A stretch of DNA of 64,000 nucleotides from Arthrobacter alpinus (GCF_001445575.1 NZ_CP013200.1:744001-808000); one strand, 5' to 3'; shown: positions 18,302 through 28,008, numbered from the stretch's first letter. Program-made: numbers and translations. Notes: generated from the sequence alone by a model not told the origin.

Positions 18302-19372
18302 TTAGAGGAAGCGGTCCAACAGGCTGGCCTCGGCGATGCGGGAGAGGCCCTCGCGAACATTGCGGGCCCGCAGCTCGCCAATTCCATCCACCATCATGAG
18401 CTCGTCAATCGTCGCAGCCATTAAGTTCTGCAAGCCACCAAAGTGGTCAACCAGGCGTCCCGCAATGGCGCGCGGGACTGCTTTGAGGCCCGAGACCAGA
18501 CGGTAGCCGCGCGGCTGAATGATGCCGTCGAGGGAATCGTTGCCTGATGTCAGACCAACAACGTTGGCTATCAAGCTCAAGTCGATGAGATCGGCCTGGT
18601 CAATGTCCTGCAGGGCAGCAACTGCCAGGTCAACGTCGGTGGTCTCCGGATCCGTGTAGTCGCGGATCACCATGTCTGCGCCGGAGCCGCGAGTGGCTGA
18701 AAGTTCCTCCAGCTGCAGTGACAACAAGCGCCCATCCACGCCGAGTTCCAGAACGTACTGAGCAATTTCCTCGGAGATGCGGCGCACCATCTCGTGACGC
18801 TGCAGGGTGACGGCAACATCGCGGACAGTAACCATGGCTTCGATTTCAAGCGCGGACAAGGAGCTTGTTACCTGGTCCAGCCGCGCCCGGTACCGTTCCA
18901 AGGTGGCGAGGGCCTGGTTGGCGCGCGCCAAAACCTTCTCGGAACCTTCAAGGACGTAGCGCAGACCGCCAACGTAGAGGGCAATGATCTGCATGGACTG
19001 GCTGACGGAAACCACGGGAACACCCGTCTGGATGGCTACGCGTTCAGCTGTGCGGTGCCGGGTGCCCGATTCCTGAGTTTCAATGCTGGGGTCCGGGACC
19101 AGCTGCACAGCCGCCCTCAAAATCTTGGTGGCATCCTTGTCGCAGACAATGGCACCATCCATTTTGGCCAGTTCCCGCAGACTTGTGGAGGCGAAATCGA
19201 TGCCGATCTCAAAGCCGCCGGAGCACAGGCTTTCAATGGTTTTGTCGGAACCGAGCACAATGAGAGCGCCCGTGCGGCCACGAAGAATACGTTCCAGCCC
19301 ATCACGCAGCGGCGTTCCCGGCGCGACACGGGCAAGAGTGGCTTTCAAGGCCTCTTCGGGGCTGCGAAGCAT
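18302..19372 (-). CDS. disA: DNA integrity scanning protein DisA (diadenylate cyclase)
   Basis: DisA makes c-di-AMP and senses branched DNA. In the 356-aa protein the DAC domain (about residues 1-150) contains MDGAIVCD (DGA motif) and GTRHRTAE (RHR motif); a central helical linker and a C-terminal helix-hairpin-helix domain (MMVDGIGELRARNVREGL) follow. ATG 19372 is preceded by AAGGAA, so the 12-codon extension upstream is unlikely. The usual neighbour radA lies upstream on the same strand, separated by 142 bases. Confidence 0.95.
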   Translation of the reverse strand: MLRSPEEALKATLARVAPGTPLRDGLERILRGRTGALIVLGSDKTIESLCSGGFEIGIDFASTSLRELAKMDGAIVCDKDATKILRAAVQLVPDPSIETQESGTRHRTAERVAIQTGVPVVSVSQSMQIIALYVGGLRYVLEGSEKVLARANQALATLERYRARLDQVTSSLSALEIEAMVTVRDVAVTLQRHEMVRRISEEIAQYVLELGVDGRLLSLQLEELSATRGSGADMVIRDYTDPETTDVDLAVAALQDIDQADLIDLSLIANVVGLTSGNDSLDGIIQPRGYRLVSGLKAVPRAIAGRLVDHFGGLQNLMAATIDELMMVDGIGELRARNVREGLSRIAEASLLDRFL

Positions 19373-19514
19373 GGGCGGTTCCTTCTTTTCAAGCGCGGGA
19401 ATCCGCACGAGTCACAATGCCCATAATAGTGTGAACGGTAGGCATTTTTCCGCTTCCATGCGACTAGTTGCGCGTATCTTGACCGTTCCGTGTCCTTTGG
19501 CCCCGCAATACCCT

Positions 19515-20906
19515 CTAGAGGTGCAGGAGAAGCTCCGTGGCCTCGGCGATATGCTCAATCTGCTTTACCGTAAAGTCCGGAGGGATCGGCCCTGGACCGG
19601 CCGCACTTGCTGGCACCAGAGCGTGGGTATAGCCCAAGCGGCTCGCCTCCTGGATGCGCTGGTTGATGCCTGGTACGGGACGCACCTCGCCTGCCAGCCC
19701 CACCTCGCCAAAGGCCACCATCTTGTTGTGGACAATTTTGTTGGTCTTGGCCGACACAATGGACAATGCCACGGCCAGATCCATGGCGGGTTCACTTAGC
19801 CTGGCACCGCCCACGGTGGCCACAAAGCTGTCATCGGCATCCAGCCGCAACCCGGCCCGCTGCTGCAGGACAGCCAGCAGCATGCCAACACGGGTGGAAT
19901 CCAGCCCACTGACGGTGCGCCGGGGCTGGGAACCGAGGGAGGGGGTCAGAAGGGCTTGCACCTCGGCGAGCAGCGGGCGGCGTCCTTCCATAGTGACGGT
20001 GATGCAGGTGCCGGAGACGGGGGATGAGATGCGGGAGGTGAAGAGCCCGCTGGGATCGGCCAGCCCTTCAATACCGTTGTCCGTCAGGTCAAAACAACCC
20101 ACCTCATCGGTTTGCCCGTACCTGTTCTTCACGGCTCGCAGCAGGCGCAGGCGGGAGTGGCGTTCGCCGTCGAACTGGCAGACCACATCCACCAGATGCT
20201 CCAGCAGACGGGGCCCGGCAATGGAACCGTCCTTGGTCACATGGCCCACCAGAAGTGTTGTCATGTTCAACCGTTTGGCGGCGGCAATGAGCGATGCCGC
20301 CACCTCGCGAACCTGGGACACGCCACCGGCCGCTCCATCGACCATGGCACTACTGAACGTCTGAACCGAGTCCACGATCAGCAAGGCGGGCTGCACTGCC
20401 TCAACCTGCCCCAGGGCCGTGCCGAGATCCGTTTCAGCCCCTAGATATAAGGTGTCCGCGACGGCGCCAATGCGTTCGGCGCGCAGCTTTACCTGGGCGG
20501 CGGATTCCTCACCTGTCAGGTACAGCACCTTTTGCGGTGCCTGGCCATGGTCATTGCGGGCAAACTTTGCGGCCACGTCCAGCAGCAGCGTGGACTTTCC
20601 GACGCCGGGCTCGCCCGCCAACAAGATCACGGCCCCTGGCACCATGCCGCCACCTAAAACGCGGTCAAGCTCTGGCACGCCGGTGAGATTATGAGCGGCC
20701 TTGGACGCGTCCACCTCAGAGATTAGCTGGGCAGGGCGCACCACGGTGGTGGCTGCAGTTGTTCGCACCACTACGGTGCCAATTTCCTCCAGGGTGCCCC
20801 ACGCCTGGCATTCGCCACAGCGGCCCACCCACTTCACGGCCTTCCAGCCACACTCTGTGCAGTGGAAATTCTGCCCTGCGTTTGTCTTTGCGCTCTTTGT
20901 TGCCAT
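19515..20906 (-). CDS. radA: DNA repair protein RadA
   Basis: RadA is a RecA-like helicase that helps branch migration in recombination. The 463-aa protein has a zinc finger (Cys16, 19, 30 and 33), Walker A GEPGVGKS at residues 98-105, the RadA-specific KNRYG motif at 260-264 (usually KNRFG), and a C-terminal Lon-protease-like domain without a protease active site. The pairing with disA is conserved; DisA activity is known to be repressed by RadA in Bacillus and Mycobacterium. Confidence 0.95.
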   Translation of the reverse strand: MATKSAKTNAGQNFHCTECGWKAVKWVGRCGECQAWGTLEEIGTVVVRTTAATTVVRPAQLISEVDASKAAHNLTGVPELDRVLGGGMVPGAVILLAGEPGVGKSTLLLDVAAKFARNDHGQAPQKVLYLTGEESAAQVKLRAERIGAVADTLYLGAETDLGTALGQVEAVQPALLIVDSVQTFSSAMVDGAAGGVSQVREVAASLIAAAKRLNMTTLLVGHVTKDGSIAGPRLLEHLVDVVCQFDGERHSRLRLLRAVKNRYGQTDEVGCFDLTDNGIEGLADPSGLFTSRISSPVSGTCITVTMEGRRPLLAEVQALLTPSLGSQPRRTVSGLDSTRVGMLLAVLQQRAGLRLDADDSFVATVGGARLSEPAMDLAVALSIVSAKTNKIVHNKMVAFGEVGLAGEVRPVPGINQRIQEASRLGYTHALVPASAAGPGPIPPDFTVKQIEHIAEATELLLHL

Positions 20907-21033
20907 GGTTCAACCCTAGCCCCGGGTACCGACATCAGAGCGTGGGCGGGGCACCTGGGTGAGGCGTCCGGCGTCGTGCGTCTTAAAAATGGGGCAAAGA
21001 GAAAAGGGTTACGCGTCCGGCAGTCTCGTGGGG

Positions 21034-22167
21034 CTACAGATCTGGGAGCAGTGCTCGGGCCTCGGACGGCTCCACATTAGCCGCCTCGAGCAGGTCCACC
21101 ATGAGGGTGCGGAACAACAGCACCAGCGTTTCGCCCTCCATGCGCGTGATTTCCAGCGTGGCCGGATGCAGCCGGATGGCAATCTCGGCCAGCGATTCGC
21201 GGGTGTGGCTGAGGGAGACGTGGGACTTGCTCCCGGTGACGGCCGCGCCCAGCTCATCGACAGCTGCAGCAGTCCCGGTCAGGACCTCGGCCAAGTTGAC
21301 CATGCCAGCGTCCGAGAGTGCAGTGTTGTTAATGGCCGAGGCGAGTCGACGGGCCAAGATCCGGCTCGAACGCATAGCGTAATCCACCCTGAGCATGAGC
21401 CGGGCCATGCCCGCAACCTCATTCAAATGACGGCGGTACATGGGCGCCAACTTGGCAATTTCCACCGAGCCGCGCAGACCCTGCCGCATTTGATCGATGC
21501 GATGCTGCTGGCCACGGGCACGAGCCAATGCATGCCAGGCGGTGGTGGCATCGTTGTAAGACAGGGAGGCGGCGCATTCGCGTAGCACGAGGGACAGCTG
21601 ATGAAGGACCTCTTTGAGATCGTCTTTGGGTTGCCGGCGAGGATCTTTGGGAATCAAGAACGTTGCGGCTAGGGCGAAGCAACCACCAATAACAGCATCC
21701 AGGCTCCGTGTAAACGGGCCGCCCGTCGGAATGGGTAGCAGCACCACGAGCAAGGACTGAAGCGCCAGTTGGGTGGTGAAGATGACGCCGCTGTCCAGAA
21801 AGCGGGCTAGCAGGATGGACAGGAAAACCACTAGGGCTGCCTGCCAGATTCCGGAGCCCAGCCAGTGCAACAGCATGTCTCCGACGGCGATTCCAATGGT
21901 GCAGCCAATGCCAACTTCGAGAACTCGGCGTACCCGTGGTTCCCGGGTGAAACCCAACGCAACAATGGCGCTGGTGGCTGCGAACAGGGGACCTTGGTGA
22001 CCCAGCACCAATTCGGCAAAGTAGTAGGCGCCCACAGCGCAAACTGCCATCACTAAGGCATGAAAAACCGAGCTCGCGCTACGTCGCGCACCCTCTTGGG
22101 TGCGCTTCTTCAAAAACGAAAATGTGGCGGCGACCCTGGTGGGCTCGGCCGGCGCAAACTCTGGCAT
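21034..22167 (-). CDS. FUSC-family membrane protein (aromatic acid exporter-like)
   Basis: About 377 residues. The N-terminal half has five to six membrane helices (for example FHALVMAVCAVGAYYFAELVLG and AALVVFLSILLARFL), with the FUSC/ArAE-like run PLFAATSAIVALGFTREPRVRRVLEVGIGCTIGIAVGDML. The C-terminal half is a soluble helical region. Members are thought to form half of an efflux pump for aromatic acids or similar compounds, but the substrate here is not visible. The start MPEFAP at 22167 was chosen because the in-frame extension upstream is very Arg-rich; its ribosome site is weak. It follows marR on the same strand by about 110 bases. Confidence 0.75.
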   Translation of the reverse strand: MPEFAPAEPTRVAATFSFLKKRTQEGARRSASSVFHALVMAVCAVGAYYFAELVLGHQGPLFAATSAIVALGFTREPRVRRVLEVGIGCTIGIAVGDMLLHWLGSGIWQAALVVFLSILLARFLDSGVIFTTQLALQSLLVVLLPIPTGGPFTRSLDAVIGGCFALAATFLIPKDPRRQPKDDLKEVLHQLSLVLRECAASLSYNDATTAWHALARARGQQHRIDQMRQGLRGSVEIAKLAPMYRRHLNEVAGMARLMLRVDYAMRSSRILARRLASAINNTALSDAGMVNLAEVLTGTAAAVDELGAAVTGSKSHVSLSHTRESLAEIAIRLHPATLEITRMEGETLVLLFRTLMVDLLEAANVEPSEARALLPDL

Positions 22168-22210
22168 GGGAACCAGTCTATGCGCGAAGTCCAGCCTCCC
22201 GGCACGCAAG

Positions 22211-22246
22211 AGCGGCCTCCCCGCACGCAAATGCAGGGAGGCCGCT
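22211..22246 (-). terminator. GC-rich hairpin between marR and the FUSC gene
   Basis: AGCGGCCTCCC (22211-22221) and GGGAGGCCGCT (22236-22246) are perfect 11-bp arms with a 14-base loop. It lies downstream of the marR stop codon on the minus strand. No U-tract follows, so it may be an attenuating or RNA-stabilising stem rather than a full terminator. Confidence 0.5.
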
Positions 22247-22279
22247 CCAGGGAATGCGCAGCACGCGCTTCAACAGGGG

Positions 22280-22813
22280 CTAGTTGAAATCCTCGTTGAA
22301 TCGGGCCAATATATCCGCGAACTGACGCACCTCGGCAACGTCCCACTGGGAGAGCTTGTCAAAGAGAGCTTGGCGGGAGGTGTCCTGTGTTGACTCATAC
22401 CGTGCGTGAGCTAGCGGAGTCAGCGCCACAATCATGGCCCTGCCATCTTCGGGGTCAGCCATGCGGGTGATGAGTTCCAGGCCCTCCAACTGCTTGAGCA
22501 AGCGGCTCACCACGGCCTTATCAGTATCAAGCTTTTGGGCCAGCTCCAGCTGGTGCATGGATCCGCAACGAGCGAGCAGCATCATTACCGAAAAACTCAT
22601 CGGCTTCAGATCCGGGTGGATCGTGGCTGCCCTGGTAGCAAGGCTTTTTCTGGCCCGAACCAGCAAGGTGCCAATTTGTTGTTGGGTGTCTCTTACGGCC
22701 TCCGCCAAGTCTTCCGCTGGCGGCAGCGCGGGCGCTCCCTCCGCGACTGTCGGATGCGCCGAACCGGACGCACTCGCCGCCGGCAGCCCGGCTGCTTGAA
22801 TGGGGTTAGTCAC
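22280..22813 (-). CDS. MarR-family transcriptional regulator of the adjacent efflux pump
   Basis: The 177-aa protein has an Ala/Pro-rich N-terminal extension of about 35 residues and then the MarR winged helix: MSFSVMMLLARCGSMHQLELAQKLDTDKAVVSRLLKQLEGLELITR, with the wing ADPEDGRAMIVALT. Its start overlaps the transporter stop codon (ATGA), so it is made from the same transcript as the pump it probably represses. A palindromic site lies over the operon promoter. Confidence 0.9.
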   Translation of the reverse strand: MTNPIQAAGLPAASASGSAHPTVAEGAPALPPAEDLAEAVRDTQQQIGTLLVRARKSLATRAATIHPDLKPMSFSVMMLLARCGSMHQLELAQKLDTDKAVVSRLLKQLEGLELITRMADPEDGRAMIVALTPLAHARYESTQDTSRQALFDKLSQWDVAEVRQFADILARFNEDFN

Positions 22814-24519
22814 TTGCGAACCGAGTGGTTCTCGGTGCCCGGGGCGACGGCGACGGAGGCTTCGCTGACATCGACAAGAACCTGTTCGGCCTCCTGCAAC
22901 AGTGAGACAGCGTTGGCTGCTTCGACGTCGCTCTTGGCCCGCTCGTCACGGGTCTGGCTGCTCAGTTCCAGGTTTGGCAGGAAGATGATAGCCAAGATGG
23001 TGAGAATGCTCAGTGGTGCAGCGATCAAAAATACGTGACCTACAGCATCACCGTAGGCAGATTCGATGATGACGCGCACCGATTCAGGCAAGTTGTGAAC
23101 GGCCGGGATATTGCCGCTGGCCAAAGACGCGCCAATGTCCTTGCCCTTTTCGCCCAGTGCGCCGATGGCGCCCTGCAACTCCGAAGACTTGCTGGACAAC
23201 AGATCCGCAACCTTGGTACCCATGAGGGCACCCAGAACCGAAACGCCGATGGTGCCACCCAAGGAACGGAAGAAGGCAACGCCAGAGCTGGCCACACCGA
23301 TTTCCTTCGGGGTGACGGCATTCTGGACGATCAGCACCAGGTTCTGCATGACCATACCCAGGCCAGCGCCAAGGATAAACATGTAGACGGAAACCAGGAC
23401 AAAGTTGGTGTCGTAGTGAATGGTGCTCAGGGCAAACAGGCCTACGAGCTGCAGGATTGAACCCGTCACCATGATGGCCTTCCACTTGCCGTGCTTGGAG
23501 ATCATGGCGCCGGCAATGGTGGAGATGATCAGCAGACCGGCCATCATGGGTATGGTCATCAGGCCCGACTGTGTGGCGTTGGCGCCACGGGCAAGCTGCA
23601 TGTACTGGGCCAGGAAGACCGAGGTGCCGAACATGGACACACCCACCGAAATGGAGGCGATGACGGACAAGGTGAAGGTCCGGTTCTTGAACATGGTCAG
23701 AGGCAGGATCGGCTCGGCGGACTTAAGTTCCACGAAGACAAAGGCGAGCAAAGCTACGACGGCGCCGCCCACCATCAGGATACTGGGCGTGCTAACCCAA
23801 TCGAACTGGCTTCCTGCCAGCGTTACCCAGATCAGTAGCAGCGAGACGCCGGCCGTCAGGAGGACGATGCCTGCGTAGTCAATGGAGACCTTACGCTTGG
23901 GCTGAACCGGCAGACGCAGAGTCTTTTGGATCAAGATGATGGCGATGACGGCGAACGGCAGCGCTACGAAGAAGTTCCAGCGCCAGTTGATGGCGTCTGT
24001 GATGAAACCGCCGATCAGCGGGCCACCCACGGTGCCGAGTGCCATGACAGCGCCGAACAAGCCCATGTACTTGCCACGCTCACGCGGGGAGATGATGTCG
24101 GCCATGACAATCTGCGTCAAGGCCGTCAATCCGCCGGCACCGAGGCCCTGGAAGACGCGCATGGTGATCAGCATCGAGGTGTCTTGGGAGAAGCCAGCAA
24201 TGGCTGATGCGATGACGAAGATCAGCAAGGAAAGCTGCAGGAGCAACTTGCGGTTGGTCAAGTCAGCGAGCTTGCCCCAAATGGGGGTGGAGATGGTGGT
24301 GGCCAGCAGGGTGGCGGTGACTACCCAGGTGTAGGCAGTCTGGCTGCCATGAAGATCCGAAAGGATGACTGGCAGTGAAGTGGAGACAACAGTTCCGGCG
24401 AGGATCGAGACGAACATGCCCATAAGTAGGCCGGTCAGGGACTGCATTACCTGACGGTGTGTCATCCCCGATTCGGACAGCGCGGGGGCTGCCTTTGCGG
24501 TGGATATTTTCTGAGACAA
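22810..24519 (-). CDS. DHA2-family (EmrB/QacA-like) 14-helix drug exporter
   Basis: The 569-aa protein has 14 predicted membrane helices, the loop 2-3 motif IWGKLADLTNRKLLLQ, the antiporter motif near GLGAGGLTALTQIVMADIISPRERGKYMG, and a C-terminal hydrophilic tail of about 60 residues. Such pumps export lipophilic or cationic drugs with proton antiport. The start is TTG 24519: on the minus strand a GGAG ribosome site lies five bases before it, whereas the ATG at 24530 is out of frame. It is the first gene of the marR operon. Confidence 0.88.
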   Translation of the reverse strand: MSQKISTAKAAPALSESGMTHRQVMQSLTGLLMGMFVSILAGTVVSTSLPVILSDLHGSQTAYTWVVTATLLATTISTPIWGKLADLTNRKLLLQLSLLIFVIASAIAGFSQDTSMLITMRVFQGLGAGGLTALTQIVMADIISPRERGKYMGLFGAVMALGTVGGPLIGGFITDAINWRWNFFVALPFAVIAIILIQKTLRLPVQPKRKVSIDYAGIVLLTAGVSLLLIWVTLAGSQFDWVSTPSILMVGGAVVALLAFVFVELKSAEPILPLTMFKNRTFTLSVIASISVGVSMFGTSVFLAQYMQLARGANATQSGLMTIPMMAGLLIISTIAGAMISKHGKWKAIMVTGSILQLVGLFALSTIHYDTNFVLVSVYMFILGAGLGMVMQNLVLIVQNAVTPKEIGVASSGVAFFRSLGGTIGVSVLGALMGTKVADLLSSKSSELQGAIGALGEKGKDIGASLASGNIPAVHNLPESVRVIIESAYGDAVGHVFLIAAPLSILTILAIIFLPNLELSSQTRDERAKSDVEAANAVSLLQEAEQVLVDVSEASVAVAPGTENHSVRK

Positions 24520-24570
24520 AAAGGCTCCATAAAAAGTGAGGAAAATGGTTGATTGATGTCAACTATATAT

Positions 24571-24596
24571 AAGTAGTTGCTGTAGAACAACTACTT
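24571..24596 (-). promoter_or_regulatory. MarR-type operator overlapping the efflux-operon promoter
   Basis: AAGTAGTTG (24571-24579) and CAACTACTT (24588-24596) are perfect 9-bp arms with an 8-base spacer, in the form expected for a MarR dimer. On the minus strand, TTGTTC and TATAGT spaced by 17 bp lie over and beside the palindrome, so binding would block RNA polymerase. It is 52-77 bases upstream of the TTG start. Confidence 0.75.
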
Positions 24597-24702
24597 TCTA
24601 AGTGAGTTACGTCAAGTGAGCCTCTTCTGGCGGGGTGATCATGCCCCAAAAACATGCTGAACGTGACCGGCATCGCACAAGATTCAGAAGAATCCCCGCA
24701 CC

Positions 24703-24746
24703 GTTAACCTTCTGTTCACCTAAGCAGGGCCACGGCTTCACCTCGG
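24703..24746 (+). promoter_or_regulatory. PHO box of pstSCAB (11-bp direct repeats)
   Basis: GTTAACCTTCT (24703-24713) is followed directly by GTTCACCTAAG (24714-24724), two repeat units of the actinobacterial PhoP site GTTCACC. A third likely unit, CTTCACCTCGG (24736-24746), is in phase exactly 22 bases after the second. A -10-like CTAATG follows. It lies about 60-100 bases upstream of pstS, so the operon should be induced by phosphate limitation through PhoR-PhoP. Confidence 0.8.
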
Positions 24747-24804
24747 CCTCCTAATGTCTGAGGAGTAATGAATCGGCAATGCAACCCATCGAAGAGGTAA
24801 AAGC

Positions 24805-25923
24805 GTGAAGTCACTTCACATCGGCCGCGTGGCAGCAGTTCTCACCGTCGGCGTTTTGGCACTTTCAGCCTGCGGCACAGACAACGTTGTGACCCCCGGC
24901 AATGGCAGCACCAGCGCTGCAAACACGGGAGCATCCGTCACGGGAACACTCACGGGTACGGGCGCCAGCTCTATCTCCGCAGCCATGGACGCCTGGAAGG
25001 CCGGCTTCGAGTCCGCCAACACCGGCGCCAAGATCCAGTACTCACCCGAAGGCTCGGGTGCCGGACGTAAGGCTCTGATCGCCGGCGCCGTGCAGTTCGC
25101 AGGCTCTGACGCCTACCTGAAGGACGAAGAACTCGCCTCCGCCAAGGAGAAGTGCGGCCCCGATGGCGCCATCAACGTTCCCTGGTACATCTCCCCGATC
25201 GCTGTTGCGTTCAACGTAGAAGGTGTCAAGGACCTCAAGCTCGACGCCGACACCATCGCCAAGATCTTCCGCGGCGACATCAAGAACTGGAACGACGCAG
25301 CCATCAAGGCAGCCAACCCGGACGCCAAGCTGCCGGATTTGGCTATCACCCCCGTGCACCGCTCGGACAACTCGGGCACCACCGAGAACTTCACTGACTA
25401 CTTGGCCGCAGCAGCGTCCACTGTCTGGACCGATAAGAAGTCCGGCGACTGGCCTGCAGCACTGCCGGGCGAAAACGCCAAGGGCACCTCAGGTGTTGTC
25501 AAGACTGTCACCGAGACCGCTGGCGCCATCACGTACGCCGATGACTCCGCAGTCACCGACGCCTTGGGCAAGGTAGAGCTGAAGGTTGGCGACGCTTATG
25601 TACCGGTCTCCGCAGAAGCTGCCGCTAAGGCTGTTGACGCAGCGAAGGTTGTTGAAGGCCGCTCCGCAAACGATCTCTCCCTGAAGCTGGACCGCACCAC
25701 CACCGTAGCCGGCGCCTACCCCGCCGTGTTGGTCTCCTACGGCGTGTTCTGCGCTCACTACCCGGATGCCGCAACCACTGATCTGGTCAAGGCGTTTGGC
25801 ACCTTCGTGCTCAGCGATGACGGACAGAAGCAGGCAGCAGAAGCAGCCAAGAGCGCGCCGCTGTCCGCAGAACTGGCCGCCAAGGCCAAGAAGTCAATCG
25901 ACTCCATCAGCGTCGCCAAATAA
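24805..25923 (+). CDS. pstS: Phosphate ABC transporter, substrate-binding lipoprotein PstS
   Basis: The 372-aa protein has a lipoprotein signal peptide with lipobox LSAC (Cys23), then the PstS fold: SSISAAMDAWKAGF, GSGAGRKALIAGAVQFAGSDA, and HRSDNSGTTENFTDYL, the loop that binds phosphate through Ser, Asp and Arg side chains. The start is GTG 24805 with GAGGT upstream. It is the first gene of pstSCAB under a PHO box. Confidence 0.95.
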   Translation: MKSLHIGRVAAVLTVGVLALSACGTDNVVTPGNGSTSAANTGASVTGTLTGTGASSISAAMDAWKAGFESANTGAKIQYSPEGSGAGRKALIAGAVQFAGSDAYLKDEELASAKEKCGPDGAINVPWYISPIAVAFNVEGVKDLKLDADTIAKIFRGDIKNWNDAAIKAANPDAKLPDLAITPVHRSDNSGTTENFTDYLAAAASTVWTDKKSGDWPAALPGENAKGTSGVVKTVTETAGAITYADDSAVTDALGKVELKVGDAYVPVSAEAAAKAVDAAKVVEGRSANDLSLKLDRTTTVAGAYPAVLVSYGVFCAHYPDAATTDLVKAFGTFVLSDDGQKQAAEAAKSAPLSAELAAKAKKSIDSISVAK

Positions 25924-25954
25924 GCGCACGTAAGCGTCAATAGAAAGTACTAGA

Positions 25955-26902
25955 TTGTCCACCACAAAGCTCGTACCTAAAGCGGGAGTTGGGCAGGCCG
26001 CGAAGGGTCGCATCGGAGATAGAGTTTTCTCCGGTGCGGCCCTCACCGCCGGCGCGCTCATTGTTGCCGTGCTCTTCGCGGTGGCCCTGTTCTTGATTGT
26101 TCAGGCGCTGCCCACATTCAGCGCAGCACCTGCAGACATCACTGGCGGGGAGGGGTTCTTCTCCTACATCTTCCCGATCGTGATTGGCACGCTCATCGCC
26201 GCCACGATCGCCCTGCTCATCGCCACCCCCATCGGTGTGGCCGTGGCTCTGTTCATCTCGCACTACGCCCCGCGCAAACTTGCCAAGGGCTTGGGTTACG
26301 TGGTGGACCTTCTTGCCGCTATCCCCTCTGTTGTTTACGGTGCTTGGGGTGCGAGCTTCCTGGCTTCCTCACTCAAGGGGCCCTACGCCTGGCTGGCTGA
26401 GAACGCCGGCTGGATTCCCATTTTTGCCGGACCCGCATCCGGCACCGGCAAAACCATCCTGACGGCCGGCATTGTCCTGGCCGTCATGGTGTTGCCCATC
26501 ATTGCCTCATTGACTCGGGAGATTTTCCTGCAGGCACCCATGCTGCACCAAGAAGCGGCGTTGGCATTGGGCGCCACCCGGTGGGAAATGATCCGCATGG
26601 CCGTTCTACCCTTCGCCCGTGGCGGCATTATCAGCGCCGTCATGCTGGGCCTTGGCCGTGCCCTCGGTGAGACCATGGCAGTGGCACTCGTCCTCTCCTC
26701 CGGACCGTTGATCGCTTCATTGATCCGCTCCGGCAACCAAACCATTGCCGCCGAAATTGCTCTCGACTTCCCTGAGGCATTCGGATTGCGCATGCATGAA
26801 CTGATCGCTGCCGGCCTCGTGTTGTTCTTCATCACGCTGCTGGTCAACATGGTGGCCCGCTGGATCATCAACCGCCACAAAGAATTCTCGGGAGCCAACT
26901 GA
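25955..26902 (+). CDS. pstC: Phosphate ABC transporter permease PstC
   Basis: The 315-residue permease has about six membrane helices and the ATPase-contacting EAA loop, EAALALGATRWEMIRMAVLPFARGG. The start is TTG 25955, the first in-frame start codon that precedes the conserved N-terminus. It pairs with PstA to form the channel. Its stop codon overlaps the pstA start by one base (TGATG). Confidence 0.93.
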   Translation: MSTTKLVPKAGVGQAAKGRIGDRVFSGAALTAGALIVAVLFAVALFLIVQALPTFSAAPADITGGEGFFSYIFPIVIGTLIAATIALLIATPIGVAVALFISHYAPRKLAKGLGYVVDLLAAIPSVVYGAWGASFLASSLKGPYAWLAENAGWIPIFAGPASGTGKTILTAGIVLAVMVLPIIASLTREIFLQAPMLHQEAALALGATRWEMIRMAVLPFARGGIISAVMLGLGRALGETMAVALVLSSGPLIASLIRSGNQTIAAEIALDFPEAFGLRMHELIAAGLVLFFITLLVNMVARWIINRHKEFSGAN

Positions 26903-28008
26903 TGGCCACGCTCATGACCGAACGGAAGCGCTCCGCCTTAACCCGCGGCCGCTTGCCTCGCTACACCCCGTATGTGATTGCTGCTGCGGCCATTGTTATT
27001 GCCGCAGCGCTCATGTCCCTGATCGGCTTCAACGTCTTCGGCTGGGCAGTGCTCTCGGCAGTGCTGTTCGCAGCCGGAAACGTCATCAGTGCCGCCGTCG
27101 TGGAAGGCCGTCGCAAGGCCACCGACAAGTTCGCCACCTCACTGGTTGTTGGCGCTTTCCTCATCGCGTTGTTGCCTCTGGTCTCGGTCATCTGGACGGT
27201 GCTGGTCAACGGCGTTCCCGGACTGCTGAACCCCGGCTTCCTCACCAGCTCAATGAATGGTGTGACGGGCGCCGTCGACAATGCATCGGTCAAAGACGGA
27301 ACCCCCGTCATGGGCGGTGTTTACCACGCACTGGTAGGTTCAGTCCTGATCACGCTCTGGGCCACCCTCATCTCGGTGCCGGTGGGTCTGCTCACCGCCA
27401 TTTACCTGGTGGAGTACAGCGCCGACAACAGGTTCTCGAAGGTCATCACCTTCCTCGTGGATGTTATGACTGGCATCCCCTCGATTGTGGCCGGCCTCTT
27501 CGCCGCAGCTTTCTTCGCCATGATCCTGGGCCCCGGAACCAAGACCGGGTTCGTGGCCGCCGTGGCGCTGTCCGTGCTCATGATCCCCGTGGTGGTCCGC
27601 TCCAGCGAGGAAATGCTCAAGATTGTTCCCAACGAGCTGCGCGAAGCCGCCTACGCACTGGGTGTCCGCAAGTGGCGCACCATCGTCAAGGTAGTCATTC
27701 CGACCGCGATCTCCGGTATTGCATCCGGGGTCACCTTGGCCATTGCCCGCGTCATTGGCGAAACGGCGCCGCTGCTGGTCACCGCAGGGTTTGCCAGCAG
27801 TATTAACATGAACGTATTCGCCGGGTGGATGTCCTCCCTGCCCACGTTCATCTACACGCAGATCATGACGCCCACCTCGCCGTCGAACGCTGATCCGTCC
27901 ACTCAGCGTGCTTGGGCCGCAGCTCTTCTGCTGATCATCCTCGTCATGCTTCTCAACCTCGGTGCCCGCCTGGTCGCTAGCCTCTTTGCGCCGAAGACCG
28001 GCCGCTAA
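26902..28008 (+). CDS. pstA: Phosphate ABC transporter permease PstA
   Basis: The 368-aa permease has an N-terminal pair of extra helices (about residues 25-65), a longer-than-usual N-terminus for PstA, and then the binding-protein-dependent transport domain with the EAA loop LREAAYALGVRKWRTIVKVVIPTAISG. The overlap of one base with pstC implies coupling. Confidence 0.93.
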   Translation: MATLMTERKRSALTRGRLPRYTPYVIAAAAIVIAAALMSLIGFNVFGWAVLSAVLFAAGNVISAAVVEGRRKATDKFATSLVVGAFLIALLPLVSVIWTVLVNGVPGLLNPGFLTSSMNGVTGAVDNASVKDGTPVMGGVYHALVGSVLITLWATLISVPVGLLTAIYLVEYSADNRFSKVITFLVDVMTGIPSIVAGLFAAAFFAMILGPGTKTGFVAAVALSVLMIPVVVRSSEEMLKIVPNELREAAYALGVRKWRTIVKVVIPTAISGIASGVTLAIARVIGETAPLLVTAGFASSINMNVFAGWMSSLPTFIYTQIMTPTSPSNADPSTQRAWAAALLLIILVMLLNLGARLVASLFAPKTGR

